The notes below the pieces were generated by a model that was not told the origin of the DNA, ran no database searches, and saw only the letters and a program-made list of their open reading frames with translations. A program made the translations under genes and the position numbers. Shown here one piece after another: positions 7,925 through 16,806 of a stretch of 42,088 nucleotides of DNA; the stretch's first letter is position 1, and the number at the start of each line of letters is the position of its first letter. This DNA is from JAPLJQ01 sp037143735 (GTDB lineage: Bacteria; Desulfobacterota; Syntrophia; Syntrophales; UBA2185). The stretch spans positions 1-42,088 of the forward strand of contig JBAWYD010000005.1 in NCBI GenBank assembly GCA_037143735.1. Direction: 5' to 3'.

Positions 7925-9748
7925 ATGACAACACCAAAAGGCGGATGCTTCGGAAAAATACTGGAGATTGACTTAAGTAAACAGACGTACAAGACCCGCG
8001 AAGTTCCCGATGAAATCTTTCAGAAGGCCATCGGCGGAAACGGGCTGGGGGCATATTTCGCGACAACTGAATACAAAGCCCATAAAGATCCCCTTGCCGA
8101 GGACGCGTTCATCTTTATCGGTCCGGGTCCTCTCAACGGAACCTACTGCGTATCAACGCGCATGAGTATCTCCCACATGAGCCCCTATACCGGCCTCATT
8201 TCCCATGCGGAGACGGGCGCCCATTTCGGCAACGAGATCAAATGGGCAGGCTGGGACGGCATCTACATCAAGGGGCGGTCGAAAAAACCCGTCTGGCTCT
8301 CCATTGTGGACGACAAGGTGCAGTTCAAGGATGCCGCAAAATTATGGGGCAAGACGACGGAAGAGACCCATGAGATGATTTTGAAAGAAATGAAGGATCC
8401 CTACGCCAGGACGGCCGTCATCGGTCCCGCCGGCGAGAACCAGGTTCCTTACTCCTGTGTCATCGTGGAGCGTTTCCGCGCCGCTGCGAGAAGCGGTACG
8501 GGCATGCTCATGGGAAACAAGAAGCTCAAAGGCCTTGCCATCAGGGGCACCAAAGCCGTGCCGGTGGTTGACAATGCGAAGTTCATGGATGTGGCCAATT
8601 ACGCAAAGAAGCTCGCCGTGGAAAAAGAAGCCTGGCAGGGCATCAAGCGATGGGGAACGGCCGGTCTCCTTGAGCAGAATAACTTTTTCACCGGGTCCCT
8701 CATTACAAAGAACTACCAGACAACCTGGTATCCCGACATTGTAAAGATCGGTGGAGAGGAGGCCGGCAGGAAATTCTGGAAGAGGCACGTGGCCTGCAAC
8801 CATTGTCCCATCCACTGCCTGAAGCTGGGAGTGATCCGTGAAGGAAAATACAAAGGACTCATCGCCGAAGGCCCCGAATACGAGTCCGGCGGACTTCTGG
8901 GAAGCAACCTCGGCATGACGAATCTCAATACGGAACTTGCCATGATCGAGGCATGCGATGCCTACGGGATCGATAACATCTCCACAGGCGGCGTCCTCGG
9001 ATTTGCGACAGAGCTTGTCGAGAAAGGCATCCTCAAACCTGCCGACCTCGACGGTCTCAAACCGAAATGGGACGACGGGGAGACCTATATGGAACTCATC
9101 CGGAAGATCGCCCTCAAGGAAGGCAAAGCAGGCAAACTCCTTGCCAAAGGTGTCAAGAAGATGGCCGCACAGATCGGCAAAGGGGCCGAAGCGTATGCCA
9201 TTCATGTGAAGGGCAAGGAACTGGCAGCCCATGACCCGCGGGGAGACAAGGCGAGAGCCTTCAGCTACTGCCTCGGGTCCTGCGGCGGGGATCACCATGA
9301 GGGCGCCTCCACAAGAGCCCTTGTCATCTTTGCGATGATCAATTCACTTTCTCTCTGTTCTTTTGCAAGTGCTCTTATCTGGGGCGGCGAGAACGCGAAG
9401 ATCACCGTCGGCATGCTGAACCCCCTCTGCGGATGGAACATGACGGAGAGTGATTACTGGGATACCGGGAAGCGGATCCTGACGATGGAGCGGGTCTTCA
9501 ACGTCAGGGAAGGCATCAGCCGCAAGGATGACGGCCTGCCGAAGCGGATGACGACGGAAAAGCTCCCTGCCGGTCCCAAGAAGGGAGCCATCTTTACTGC
9601 GGAAGATACGAAAAAGATGCAGGATGAATTTTATGGCTTTGTCGGCTGGGATGACAAAGGCGTCCCGACGGAGGCGACATTGAAGGCTCTCGGCCTTGAA
9701 TACCTCATCGACGACGTCGCAGCGGCCCGAAAAGAGTACAAGTTATAA
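7925..9748 (+). CDS. AOR family tungsten oxidoreductase, 607 aa
   Basis: An AOR of standard length. The start is ATG 7925, seven bases after AGGAGGTG. The N-terminal domain has the conserved FIGPGPLNGT and MSPYTGLISHAETG. Cluster ligands are C291-x2-C294-x3-C298 and probably C478 in SLSLCSF. The active-site-type GPEYES (316-321), pterin signature DAYGIDN (345-351) and a histidine pair in GGDHHEGA (457-458) are visible. The second pterin signature is degenerate (NSLSLCS rather than D-x-x-G-L-C). It has no signal peptide of its own but follows a Tat-signal ferredoxin, so it may be carried out as a folded partner. Substrate unknown; aldehyde oxidation, acid reduction or a BamB-like role are all possible. 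Confidence 0.88.
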   Translation: MTTPKGGCFGKILEIDLSKQTYKTREVPDEIFQKAIGGNGLGAYFATTEYKAHKDPLAEDAFIFIGPGPLNGTYCVSTRMSISHMSPYTGLISHAETGAHFGNEIKWAGWDGIYIKGRSKKPVWLSIVDDKVQFKDAAKLWGKTTEETHEMILKEMKDPYARTAVIGPAGENQVPYSCVIVERFRAAARSGTGMLMGNKKLKGLAIRGTKAVPVVDNAKFMDVANYAKKLAVEKEAWQGIKRWGTAGLLEQNNFFTGSLITKNYQTTWYPDIVKIGGEEAGRKFWKRHVACNHCPIHCLKLGVIREGKYKGLIAEGPEYESGGLLGSNLGMTNLNTELAMIEACDAYGIDNISTGGVLGFATELVEKGILKPADLDGLKPKWDDGETYMELIRKIALKEGKAGKLLAKGVKKMAAQIGKGAEAYAIHVKGKELAAHDPRGDKARAFSYCLGSCGGDHHEGASTRALVIFAMINSLSLCSFASALIWGGENAKITVGMLNPLCGWNMTESDYWDTGKRILTMERVFNVREGISRKDDGLPKRMTTEKLPAGPKKGAIFTAEDTKKMQDEFYGFVGWDDKGVPTEATLKALGLEYLIDDVAAARKEYKL

Positions 9749-9761
9749 ACCAACAGACTTA

Positions 9762-9798
9762 AATGAGGGCGGGTGAAGGTCACCCGCCCTCATTTTTT
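9762..9798 (+). terminator. Strong rho-independent terminator after AOR
   Basis: AATGAGGGCGGGTG (9762-9775) pairs perfectly with CACCCGCCCTCATT (9781-9794) across a 5-nt loop, followed by a T run. It sits only 20 nt before the next co-directional gene, so it either separates two operons or attenuates read-through. Confidence 0.93.
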
Positions 9799-9817
9799 AT
9801 CTTAAGGGAATCATGGC

Positions 9818-10525
9818 ATGGGGCTTTCAAGACGCGATGCCCTCCATATTCTTTACAGCGGCGCCATTTCAACGGTGATCTTTACGTTTTTCAAGGTCAG
9901 CGGCGTCAAGGCGCTTCCCCGCCCGCCGGGCGCCCTCATCGAACCGGAATTTATAAAATACTGCACGAGGTGTTACCAGTGCATCGATGTCTGCCCTGCC
10001 GATGCACTCCACCCGGCCGGCATTTCCGGAGGAATTCCCAATATCGGGACGCCCGTCCTCGACTGGAAAAAGTGCATCTTCTGCATGGCGTGCATCCGGA
10101 CGTGTCCGACGGGCGCTATAAAGAGAATTTCAAAAGACGATATCAAAATCGGCAATGCGGTAATCAACCGCAAGACCTGCCTTACCTGGTCGGGGCAGAG
10201 CAAATGCGATATCTGCTACAACGCCTGCCCGTATGACGCCATCAAACTGGAAAACGACATCTATCCCATTGTCCTTGATGATCCTTGCAACGGCTGCGGC
10301 GCCTGCGAGAGGAAATGCCCCACGGATCCGAAATCCATCGTGGTCTATTACGATAAGGTAAAAAGGTTTTTACCGCACGAACACCGGTTCGCATTGCGCA
10401 TTGAAGAGGAAGAGGGGAGGAGCCACCGGGAAGAAGAGTTCAAGACGTGGTTTGTAGAAAGGATCAAGAAACTGGGGAGACAATACGGTGTCATAAAGGA
10501 AGAGCAACAAGAGGAAGAGTTGTAA
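9818..10525 (+). CDS. NapG/MauM-like Tat ferredoxin
   Basis: A 235-residue protein with a short twin-arginine-type N-terminus (LSR5R6DALHIL and a hydrophobic stretch to about 30), then four cysteine clusters: CTRCYQCIDVCP (49-60), CIFCMACIRTCP (about 86-97), CDICYNACP and CNGCGACERKCP. This order matches NapG/MauM ferredoxins, which pair with NapH-type membrane proteins in quinol-linked electron transfer; a NapH-like gene is the last of this operon (17267). AAGGGA precedes the ATG by 8 nt. The charged tail (E-rich, after about 190) is unusual. Location in the periplasm follows from the signal, but the hydrophobic segment might anchor it. Confidence 0.82.
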   Translation: MGLSRRDALHILYSGAISTVIFTFFKVSGVKALPRPPGALIEPEFIKYCTRCYQCIDVCPADALHPAGISGGIPNIGTPVLDWKKCIFCMACIRTCPTGAIKRISKDDIKIGNAVINRKTCLTWSGQSKCDICYNACPYDAIKLENDIYPIVLDDPCNGCGACERKCPTDPKSIVVYYDKVKRFLPHEHRFALRIEEEEGRSHREEEFKTWFVERIKKLGRQYGVIKEEQQEEEL

Positions 10526-10526
10526 C

Positions 10527-11750
10527 ATGGAGAATTCATTGCTCGTACTGGTCATAGGCGGCGGAGTTGCGGGTATCAGCGCCGCCCTCGATATCGCCAA
10601 TGCGGGCCGGTCCGTTCACCTGGTGGAGATCGGCCAAAGTCTGGGCGGCCAGGTCGCGAAACTGGATAAGCTCTATCCGACGGATCACTGCGCCTTCTGT
10701 CCTCTGTGGACGGACATCAAGCGGTTGAGGGAACATCCCCTGATCACCGTCCATACGAGCACGGAGGTCAAGGAGCTCGGAAGAATTGAAGGTCGCCTTC
10801 ATGCCGTCCTCGTCCGGACGCCTCCCGTCATTGATGAGAGCCGCTGCGTGTTCTGCGGTCGCTGTCAGACAACGTGCCCCGAAGGCGCGGCTTATCCCTC
10901 GGGGGAGCATGTCTATCCTCCGGCATACGGGATCGAACGCAGCCGTTGCAGCGAATGCGGCGCCTGCGTGACCATATGCCCGACGGCCGCCATCAATTTT
11001 CAGAGGGCGGATGAAACCATAGCACTCAATGTTGATCATGTCATCTGGGCATCCGGTTTTAAAGAAGTTGATCTGACCCCCCTTAAGGAATTCGGTTTCG
11101 GAACCCATCCGGATATCATGACGTCTCTTTCGTTCGAGGAATGGACGGCGGAAGGGAGGATCAATCAGGGGAATATTACAAGAAAAACAACAGGAACGGC
11201 CCCCCGCAATATCGCTTTCATCCAGTGCGCCGGTGCAAGGGACCAGCGGATGCTTCCCTATTGCTCGGCGGTCTGCTGCATGCACGCCCTGAAGCAGGCG
11301 AAGTGGGTAAAAAGGCGGAATCCCGCCATTCAGTGTGTCATCTTTTATACCGATCTGCGTACCGTGGGGCGAGACTACTATGAATATGCCCGGGAGGAGA
11401 TTGGCGGAAGCCCCATAAGGCTCATCAGGGGAAGACCCTCGCTGATCTATCCCCTCCCCGGAGGCGACGGGATCGCCGTAAAGTTTGAAAACACCGAGAC
11501 CCAGAAACGGGATATCTGGAAGTTCGATATGGTGGTCTTGAATGGCAATCTCCGTTCTTCCCTGACGCAAACGGGTCATGAAGGAAACAGTACTCCTTTG
11601 CTCACGGAAGAAGGATTTGTAAATCCGGAATCCGATGACATGTCCCGTTTTTCCTGCGGGTTCAGTATGGAGCCGGCGGATGTGGCGGAATCTGCCGTCC
11701 AGGCAGCTTCTGTCGCCGCAAGAGTGCTTCTTGCGAAAATGGAAGGGTAG
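10527..11750 (+). CDS. HdrA-like FAD protein with inserted ferredoxin (HdrA-1)
   Basis: A 407-residue flavoprotein related to the core of HdrA. It has the FAD motif GGGVAGISAA (11-20), the Hdr-type HCAFCPLWTDIK (C55, C58), an inserted two-cluster ferredoxin at 107-151 (CVFCGRCQTTCP and CSECGACVTICP), and the later FIQCAGARD with YCSAVCCMHALK (C234, C246, C250, C251) typical of HdrA. The N-terminal cysteine domain of full HdrA is missing. HdrA carries out flavin-based electron bifurcation in Hdr complexes. Its start lies 1 nt after the ferredoxin stop, and a second, complementary HdrA-like gene follows after 3 nt. Confidence 0.87.
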   Translation: MENSLLVLVIGGGVAGISAALDIANAGRSVHLVEIGQSLGGQVAKLDKLYPTDHCAFCPLWTDIKRLREHPLITVHTSTEVKELGRIEGRLHAVLVRTPPVIDESRCVFCGRCQTTCPEGAAYPSGEHVYPPAYGIERSRCSECGACVTICPTAAINFQRADETIALNVDHVIWASGFKEVDLTPLKEFGFGTHPDIMTSLSFEEWTAEGRINQGNITRKTTGTAPRNIAFIQCAGARDQRMLPYCSAVCCMHALKQAKWVKRRNPAIQCVIFYTDLRTVGRDYYEYAREEIGGSPIRLIRGRPSLIYPLPGGDGIAVKFENTETQKRDIWKFDMVVLNGNLRSSLTQTGHEGNSTPLLTEEGFVNPESDDMSRFSCGFSMEPADVAESAVQAASVAARVLLAKMEG

Positions 11751-11753
11751 AAA

Positions 11754-13466
11754 ATGTCCAAAGTCGCCGTTTTATTATGCAGGTGTTTCGGAGCGGTCGA
11801 TGGCGTCATCGATCTTGAGGCGTTGCGCCGTGAAGCGGAGGAAGATGCTTCTGTCGTTTCTTCGACCAGCAGCGATTCCCTGTGCCTGAAGGAGGACATG
11901 GAGAAGACTGCGGCCCTGATCCGGGATTGCGGCGCAGAAAAGGTGGTCATTGGCGGCTGTTCTTCCCTGGCAAGGGGTGATGCCGTCATCGGCGGATTGG
12001 TCCGTGAGGGAATCAAGTGTTCCCATATCGGCCTCGTTGACCTGAGGGAAGGATGCGCCTGGATTCACGGGGATGATCCCCATGTAGCAACGCTTAAGGC
12101 GTGGAACCTGGTTCAGATGGAGATTGCCGCCATGCGATACAGGAAGGCATCCGATGATGTGACCGTCAGGGTATGTCCGGAGGCCATGATTGTCGGCGCC
12201 GGTCCCGCGGGGCTTTCTGCCGCCTGCACGCTTTCGCGGCTGGGATTCAGGGTACACCTCCTGGAAAGGGGATCGAGCCCCGGAGGCATGCTCAATCTGA
12301 TTTCCCATGTGTATCCATCGGATGAAAAATCCGGTGATAAAACAAAAAAATATTCAGAAGAAGTAGAAAAGAACCCCCTTATTTCCTTTTATCCGAAGGC
12401 AAAGATCCTGTCCGTAAGGGGTTTTGCCGGCGATTTCAAGGTGCATATCTCCTCATCCGAGGGAGAAAAAAAGCTCCGGGTGGGGGCGGTGATTCTGGCG
12501 AGCGGCGCACGGGTCTGGCTGCCCTACGGCCTCTATCGATACGGCAAGCTGAAGCACGTAATCACCCAGATGGAGCTGGAAAGGCAGTTCCTCAGGGAGT
12601 CGGTTCCCATCAAAACGGCCGTTTTTATTCAGTGTGTCGGCGCGAGGAATAAAGACCGCCCCTATTGTGCGACCATGTGCTGCCCGTCGAGCCTGAAAAA
12701 TGCCGCAAGGATCAGGGATGAAAATCCCGATGCCCGGGTGTTTATCCTCCATCGCGACATCATGACGCCGGGCAGTGTCCTGGAAGCCTATTACAGAAAG
12801 GCCCTCGCGAAAGGGGTGCAGTTTATCCGGTTTCAAGAGACAAACTCTCCCGAAATTCTGGGAGATGAACGCGTGGAGGGGGTGGAGGTTTTCGATATCA
12901 TCAATGGGATGAAGCGGGAGATTGATACGGATCTCGTGGTCCTCAGCACGCCTCTTGTTCCCAATGATGATAACGCAAAGCTCGCCGGAATGCTGGGTCT
13001 GGAATTGGACCGCTACGGATTTTTCCCGGAAATCTATCCCCTGCACCCCCTGGAAACACGGATGGACGGCGTGTTTATCTGCGGCTCCGCCAGATGGCCC
13101 GTATCATCCGATCAGGCAATGATGCAGGGCGAAGGCGCCGCCGTTAAAGCCGCGTCCCTTTTAGGAAGAGAAGCCGTTTCGGCGCTGTCTTTAAGCCGCG
13201 TTCCCGGCGAGAAATTCGGCCATGCTTCCGTAAGGGCGGAGGCGTGCACGGGGTGCGGCAACTGTGTGGCCGTCTGTCCTTTTGAGGCCTGCCGTCTTCA
13301 GAATACGGGCAGAAAATCCGTAAGCCGCGTCAACAAGCTGCGGTGCAAAGCCTGCGGCAACTGTGTATCCGCCTGTCCCAACGGGACCATCCAGTTGCCG
13401 GAGCACGATTACAGAGCTGTAGGGGCGATGATCAAACAGGCGTTCGCCGAGGAGAGGTTCAAATGA
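11754..13466 (+). CDS. HdrA-like FAD protein with N-terminal cluster domain and C-terminal ferredoxin (HdrA-2)
   Basis: A 570-residue HdrA homolog. Residues 1-135 match the HdrA N-terminal domain, with C9, C11, C44 and C69 suited to one [4Fe-4S] cluster. FAD motif GAGPAGLSAA is at about 148-157. FIQCVGARNKDRPYCATMCC (292-310) is retained. A two-cluster ferredoxin closes the protein (498-545: CTGCGNCVAVCP and CKACGNCVSACP). Where HdrA and HdrA-1 have the C-x2-C segment after the GG motif, this protein reads YPSDEKSGDKTKKY with no cysteines. The two proteins are therefore not duplicates. The gene overlaps the MvhD-like gene by 4 nt (ATGA). Confidence 0.87.
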   Translation: MSKVAVLLCRCFGAVDGVIDLEALRREAEEDASVVSSTSSDSLCLKEDMEKTAALIRDCGAEKVVIGGCSSLARGDAVIGGLVREGIKCSHIGLVDLREGCAWIHGDDPHVATLKAWNLVQMEIAAMRYRKASDDVTVRVCPEAMIVGAGPAGLSAACTLSRLGFRVHLLERGSSPGGMLNLISHVYPSDEKSGDKTKKYSEEVEKNPLISFYPKAKILSVRGFAGDFKVHISSSEGEKKLRVGAVILASGARVWLPYGLYRYGKLKHVITQMELERQFLRESVPIKTAVFIQCVGARNKDRPYCATMCCPSSLKNAARIRDENPDARVFILHRDIMTPGSVLEAYYRKALAKGVQFIRFQETNSPEILGDERVEGVEVFDIINGMKREIDTDLVVLSTPLVPNDDNAKLAGMLGLELDRYGFFPEIYPLHPLETRMDGVFICGSARWPVSSDQAMMQGEGAAVKAASLLGREAVSALSLSRVPGEKFGHASVRAEACTGCGNCVAVCPFEACRLQNTGRKSVSRVNKLRCKACGNCVSACPNGTIQLPEHDYRAVGAMIKQAFAEERFK

Positions 13467-13912
13467 CCGGCCCAGGAAGATCGAACAACAGGCGCACAGA
13501 GGAACAGGCGACCCCCAGGATGCTGGTTTTCGCATGCAAATGGTGTGGTCTGATCGGCGCCGACGGGGCGGGGAAGAAGAGAATTCCGCTTCCTGCGTCA
13601 TTCCGGGTTATTCCCGTGGAGTGTGCCGCCCTGGTAGAGCCGGATGCCGTCATCCGGGCCCTGGCGAGTGGAATCAGCGGGGTGGCGGTGCTGGGCTGCC
13701 ATCTGGGTGGGTGCCGGTTCAACCATGCGAACCACGCGGCCCTGAAGCGCCTGGAACTCCTGAAAACGCTTCTGGATGCCACGGGGATCGGAGGGAAAAG
13801 GCTGTTGCTGGCTTTCGGGACGGCCCATGAGGATCATCAGTATGCCGAAGTGATCCATGCGTTCTTTGCAGAACTGAAGACACTGCCTTCCACTGACCCA
13901 TGGATGTATTGA
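13463..13912 (+). CDS. MvhD-like [2Fe-2S] electron-transfer subunit
   Basis: A 149-residue protein of the MvhD/FlpD family (hydrogenase iron-sulfur subunit), which links HdrA to a hydrogenase or formate dehydrogenase. Signature FACKWCGLIGAD (C25, C28), VECAA (C54) and GCHLGGCRF (C79, C84) are present. No in-frame TGA interrupts it, so unlike BamF or some MvhD proteins it has no selenocysteine. The start at 13463 has AGGAGAGG upstream and overlaps the previous stop; an internal ATG at 13520 is an alternative. Flanked by HdrA-like and Fdh genes, it is the expected bridge between flavin and formate modules. Confidence 0.9.
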   Translation: MTGPGRSNNRRTEEQATPRMLVFACKWCGLIGADGAGKKRIPLPASFRVIPVECAALVEPDAVIRALASGISGVAVLGCHLGGCRFNHANHAALKRLELLKTLLDATGIGGKRLLLAFGTAHEDHQYAEVIHAFFAELKTLPSTDPWMY

Positions 13913-13913
13913 A

Positions 13914-14765
13914 ATGCTGCAAAAAGTTAAAGACATAACCCGCTCCATCCTGGCGGAAAAGCAGGCCGACGGTGTTCTGGGGCTGATAAGGGGGCAGTGG
14001 AATATCATCCAGCCCCATGTCTTCGATAATCTCCGTCAGGTGGACAATCTTGTCCTGGAACCCAAGTGGCTCCTGGCGAAAATGGCCATGACGGTTTTGC
14101 GTTCTTCACCGGAAGGTTACAGGCTGGCGGTGATTGCACGGGGTTGCGACGAAAGGGCCCTGACGGAGCTTGTGAAAAGGAATCAGATGGAAAAGGACCG
14201 CCTCCTCACTATCGGGATTGCCTGCAGCAAAGAACAGGCAGAGATATGTCTCTGTCAGCGGCCGTATCCGGAAAAGCTGGATGCCGGGGAACCCGTGGCC
14301 GGTGTGGACCCGTTTGCGGATGAAACGACGCGGGATCTGCTCGTCGGCGACAGCCGGGCGAGAATGGAAAAATGGGCGCGCCTCCTGAAGCGGTGCATCA
14401 AGTGTTACGGATGCCGCAATTCCTGCCCCATCTGCGTCTGCATCCCCTGCAAGCTGGAGGATGAGGTCTGGGTAGAAACAGGGGTGATCCCGGCAGAGAT
14501 GATTTCCTATCACCTGATCCGGGCGTTCCATCTGTCGGACACTTGTGTGGCCTGCGGGGCGTGCCAGGAGGCCTGTCCTGTCCATATTCCCCTTGTCGCT
14601 TTGCAACGGTCCATGCGGGAGGCGCTCCGTCAGGTCTATGGCTACGAGGCGGGGCTGGATACTGAAATGCGGTCTCCCATCCTTTATGATTTGTTCAAAA
14701 AGCCGGCGGCGGGCCAGATACTGCCGGACTGGATTAACTCATTGGAAAACGATAATGAATCCTGA
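13914..14765 (+). CDS. FdhB/FrhB-like iron-sulfur subunit with HdrC-like ferredoxin end
   Basis: A 283-residue protein. The N-terminal half (LAVIARGCDERALTELVKRN, IGIACS) resembles the FrhB/FdhB family that in methanogens passes electrons between formate dehydrogenase and F420 or Hdr. A cysteine-dense CIKCYGCRNSCPICVC-x2-C stretch lies at 161-179 and a CVACGACQEACP cluster at 211-222. It probably carries electrons between FdhA and the MvhD/HdrA proteins. Whether a flavin is bound cannot be told. It overlaps fdhA by 11 nt. Confidence 0.75.
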   Translation: MLQKVKDITRSILAEKQADGVLGLIRGQWNIIQPHVFDNLRQVDNLVLEPKWLLAKMAMTVLRSSPEGYRLAVIARGCDERALTELVKRNQMEKDRLLTIGIACSKEQAEICLCQRPYPEKLDAGEPVAGVDPFADETTRDLLVGDSRARMEKWARLLKRCIKCYGCRNSCPICVCIPCKLEDEVWVETGVIPAEMISYHLIRAFHLSDTCVACGACQEACPVHIPLVALQRSMREALRQVYGYEAGLDTEMRSPILYDLFKKPAAGQILPDWINSLENDNES

Positions 14766-16806
14766 GTTTATCAAAACCATCTGCCCCTATTGCGGGACAG
14801 GCTGCGGCCTGATCGTGAAGGTCGAAAACGGCAGGATCGTCGGAACCTACCCGGACAGGGAACACCCTGTCAGCCGGGGAACCCTCTGCATCAAGGGCTG
14901 GTTTGCTCACGAATTCGTTCATCACCCCGATCGCTTGAAAACGCCGCTCGTAAGAATTGGGAACCGGTTCGAGGCGATTTCATGGGATGAGGCCATCCCC
15001 CTGGCCGCTGAAAAGCTGAAAGCAACGGCCGAAACATACGGAGGGGACGCCGTCGGGGGGCTGTGCTCCGCAAAGTGCACCAACGAAGAGAATTACCTGT
15101 TCCAGAAGCTGATCCGGATGGCCTTCAAAACGAACAATGTCGATCATTGCGCGAGATTATGCCACGCTCCCACGGCGGCGGGTATGGCCCAGACCACGGG
15201 CAGCGGGGCGATGACGAATTCCATCTCCGATCTGGCGGGAGCCGATTGTATCCTGATCATCGGTTCCAACGCGGCGGAGAGCCACCCCATCATCATGGGA
15301 GAAATCTATAAGGCTGTGGACAAGGGCGCCACGGTGATCGTCGTCGATCCCCGGAAGACGGCTGTTGCTCAGAATGCAGCCATGCACCTTTCCATCAATC
15401 CGGGGACGGACATTCCCCTGTTGGCAGGCATGATGCGGCACATCCTTGATGCGGGCCTGCACGATGCGGCGTTCATTCGGGAGCGGATGGAGGGCTTTGA
15501 GGAGCTCAAAAACTTTCTCCAGGCCTGGACGGTGGAGCGGGCAGCGGGAGAATGCGGGATCGGCGGGGATACGATCAGAAACGTCGCGGAGGTTTATGCG
15601 AAGGCAAAAGAAGCCGCCATCGTTTACTGTATGGGGATTACCCAGCACGCCTGCGGGACTGCGAACGTCCACGCTGTCTGCGATCTGGCCATGCTGTGCG
15701 GCAAAATCGGCCGGGACTTTTCCGGCGTCTATCCCCTCCGGGGACAGAACAACGTCCAGGGCTCCTGCGACATGGGAGGTCTGCCGAACGTCTATCCGGG
15801 ATACCAGGGCGTTTCTGATCCGGCGGCCCAGGAGAAATTTCAGCAGGCCTGGGAAAGAGACCTCTCCGACAAACCGGGACTGACCCTGACGGAGATGATC
15901 GGCGGCGCCGGGAAGGAGATACGAGCCCTCTACATCATGGCGGAAAACCCTGCCCTGAGCGACCCCGACGTCAATCATGTCCTGGAATCGCTCGCCAAAC
16001 TGGATTTCCTCATCGTCCAGGACATCTTCCTCACGGAGACGGCAAAATTCGCCCATCTGGTCCTGCCTGCGGCCTGTTTTGCGGAAAAGACGGGGACGTA
16101 CACGAACACGGAGCGCCGGTTCCAGCTTTTAAGGCAGGCGATTGAGCCTCCCGGTGAGGCAAAGGGAGACTTTGAAATTCTCTGTCTCCTGGCCAACGGC
16201 CTGGGGATCGATTTTCCCTACATCCATCCCCGCGAGGTCATGGAGGAAATCGCCTCCCTGGTTCCCGCCTATGGCGGCGTTCGCTTCGACCGGCTGGAGC
16301 GGGCAGGCCTGCAATGGCCGTGTCCGGATACGTATCATTCGGGAACACGGTTTCTCCATGAGCATAAATTTACCCGGGGGAAGGGATTGTTTGTGACGCC
16401 GCAATACACGCCGCCCTTTGAAAAACCGGACGAGGCGTATCCGTATTATCTCAATACGGGGAGGATGTTTGCCCATTACCACACGGGGACGATGACGCGC
16501 CGGTCCCCCTTTCTCAACAGGGAGCTGGAAGAGCCTTATGCGGAGATCCATCCGGAAGATGCACAGAGGGCCGGCATCCGGGAGGGCGACAGGATCAGAA
16601 TCACCAGCCGGCGGGGCAGCATTGTAACCGCCGCCAGAATTTCGGAACGGGTTGCGAAGGGTTCTATCTTTGCGCCCTTTCACTTTACGGAGGCAAGGGC
16701 CAATATCCTGACGAACCCCGTTTTGGACCCGATTTCCAAGATACCGGAATTCAAGGTGTGCGCTGTAAAGGTGGAAAAGGAACCTTATGAAAACCAGGGA
16801 AGATAA
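14755..16806 (+). CDS. fdhA: Formate dehydrogenase catalytic subunit (Mo/W, cysteine form)
   Basis: A 683-residue molybdopterin oxidoreductase. The N-terminal [4Fe-4S] site is C10-x2-C13-x3-C17 and C45. The active-site segment DHCARLCHAPTAAGM puts cysteine (C136) where E. coli FdhF has selenocysteine, next to the conserved H137. The GQNNVQGSCDMGGLPNVYPGY segment is a hallmark of formate dehydrogenases. The C-terminal dinucleotide-binding domain (YYLNTGRMFAHYHTGTMTRRSPFLN) is complete. No signal peptide, so cytoplasmic. The start at 14755 overlaps the previous gene; the longer frame upstream is a shadow. It likely interconverts formate and CO2 and exchanges electrons with the Hdr-type proteins around it. 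Confidence 0.93.
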   Translation: MNPEFIKTICPYCGTGCGLIVKVENGRIVGTYPDREHPVSRGTLCIKGWFAHEFVHHPDRLKTPLVRIGNRFEAISWDEAIPLAAEKLKATAETYGGDAVGGLCSAKCTNEENYLFQKLIRMAFKTNNVDHCARLCHAPTAAGMAQTTGSGAMTNSISDLAGADCILIIGSNAAESHPIIMGEIYKAVDKGATVIVVDPRKTAVAQNAAMHLSINPGTDIPLLAGMMRHILDAGLHDAAFIRERMEGFEELKNFLQAWTVERAAGECGIGGDTIRNVAEVYAKAKEAAIVYCMGITQHACGTANVHAVCDLAMLCGKIGRDFSGVYPLRGQNNVQGSCDMGGLPNVYPGYQGVSDPAAQEKFQQAWERDLSDKPGLTLTEMIGGAGKEIRALYIMAENPALSDPDVNHVLESLAKLDFLIVQDIFLTETAKFAHLVLPAACFAEKTGTYTNTERRFQLLRQAIEPPGEAKGDFEILCLLANGLGIDFPYIHPREVMEEIASLVPAYGGVRFDRLERAGLQWPCPDTYHSGTRFLHEHKFTRGKGLFVTPQYTPPFEKPDEAYPYYLNTGRMFAHYHTGTMTRRSPFLNRELEEPYAEIHPEDAQRAGIREGDRIRITSRRGSIVTAARISERVAKGSIFAPFHFTEARANILTNPVLDPISKIPEFKVCAVKVEKEPYENQGR

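Noticed and set aside
8342..9298. 318-codon minus-strand open frame inside the 607-aa AOR
   Set aside because: No recognisable domain; lies wholly across a motif-rich AOR coding region.
14755..16806. Possible selenocysteine in FdhA or the MvhD-like protein
   Set aside because: The catalytic position of FdhA is a cysteine codon and no in-frame TGA occurs in either gene.
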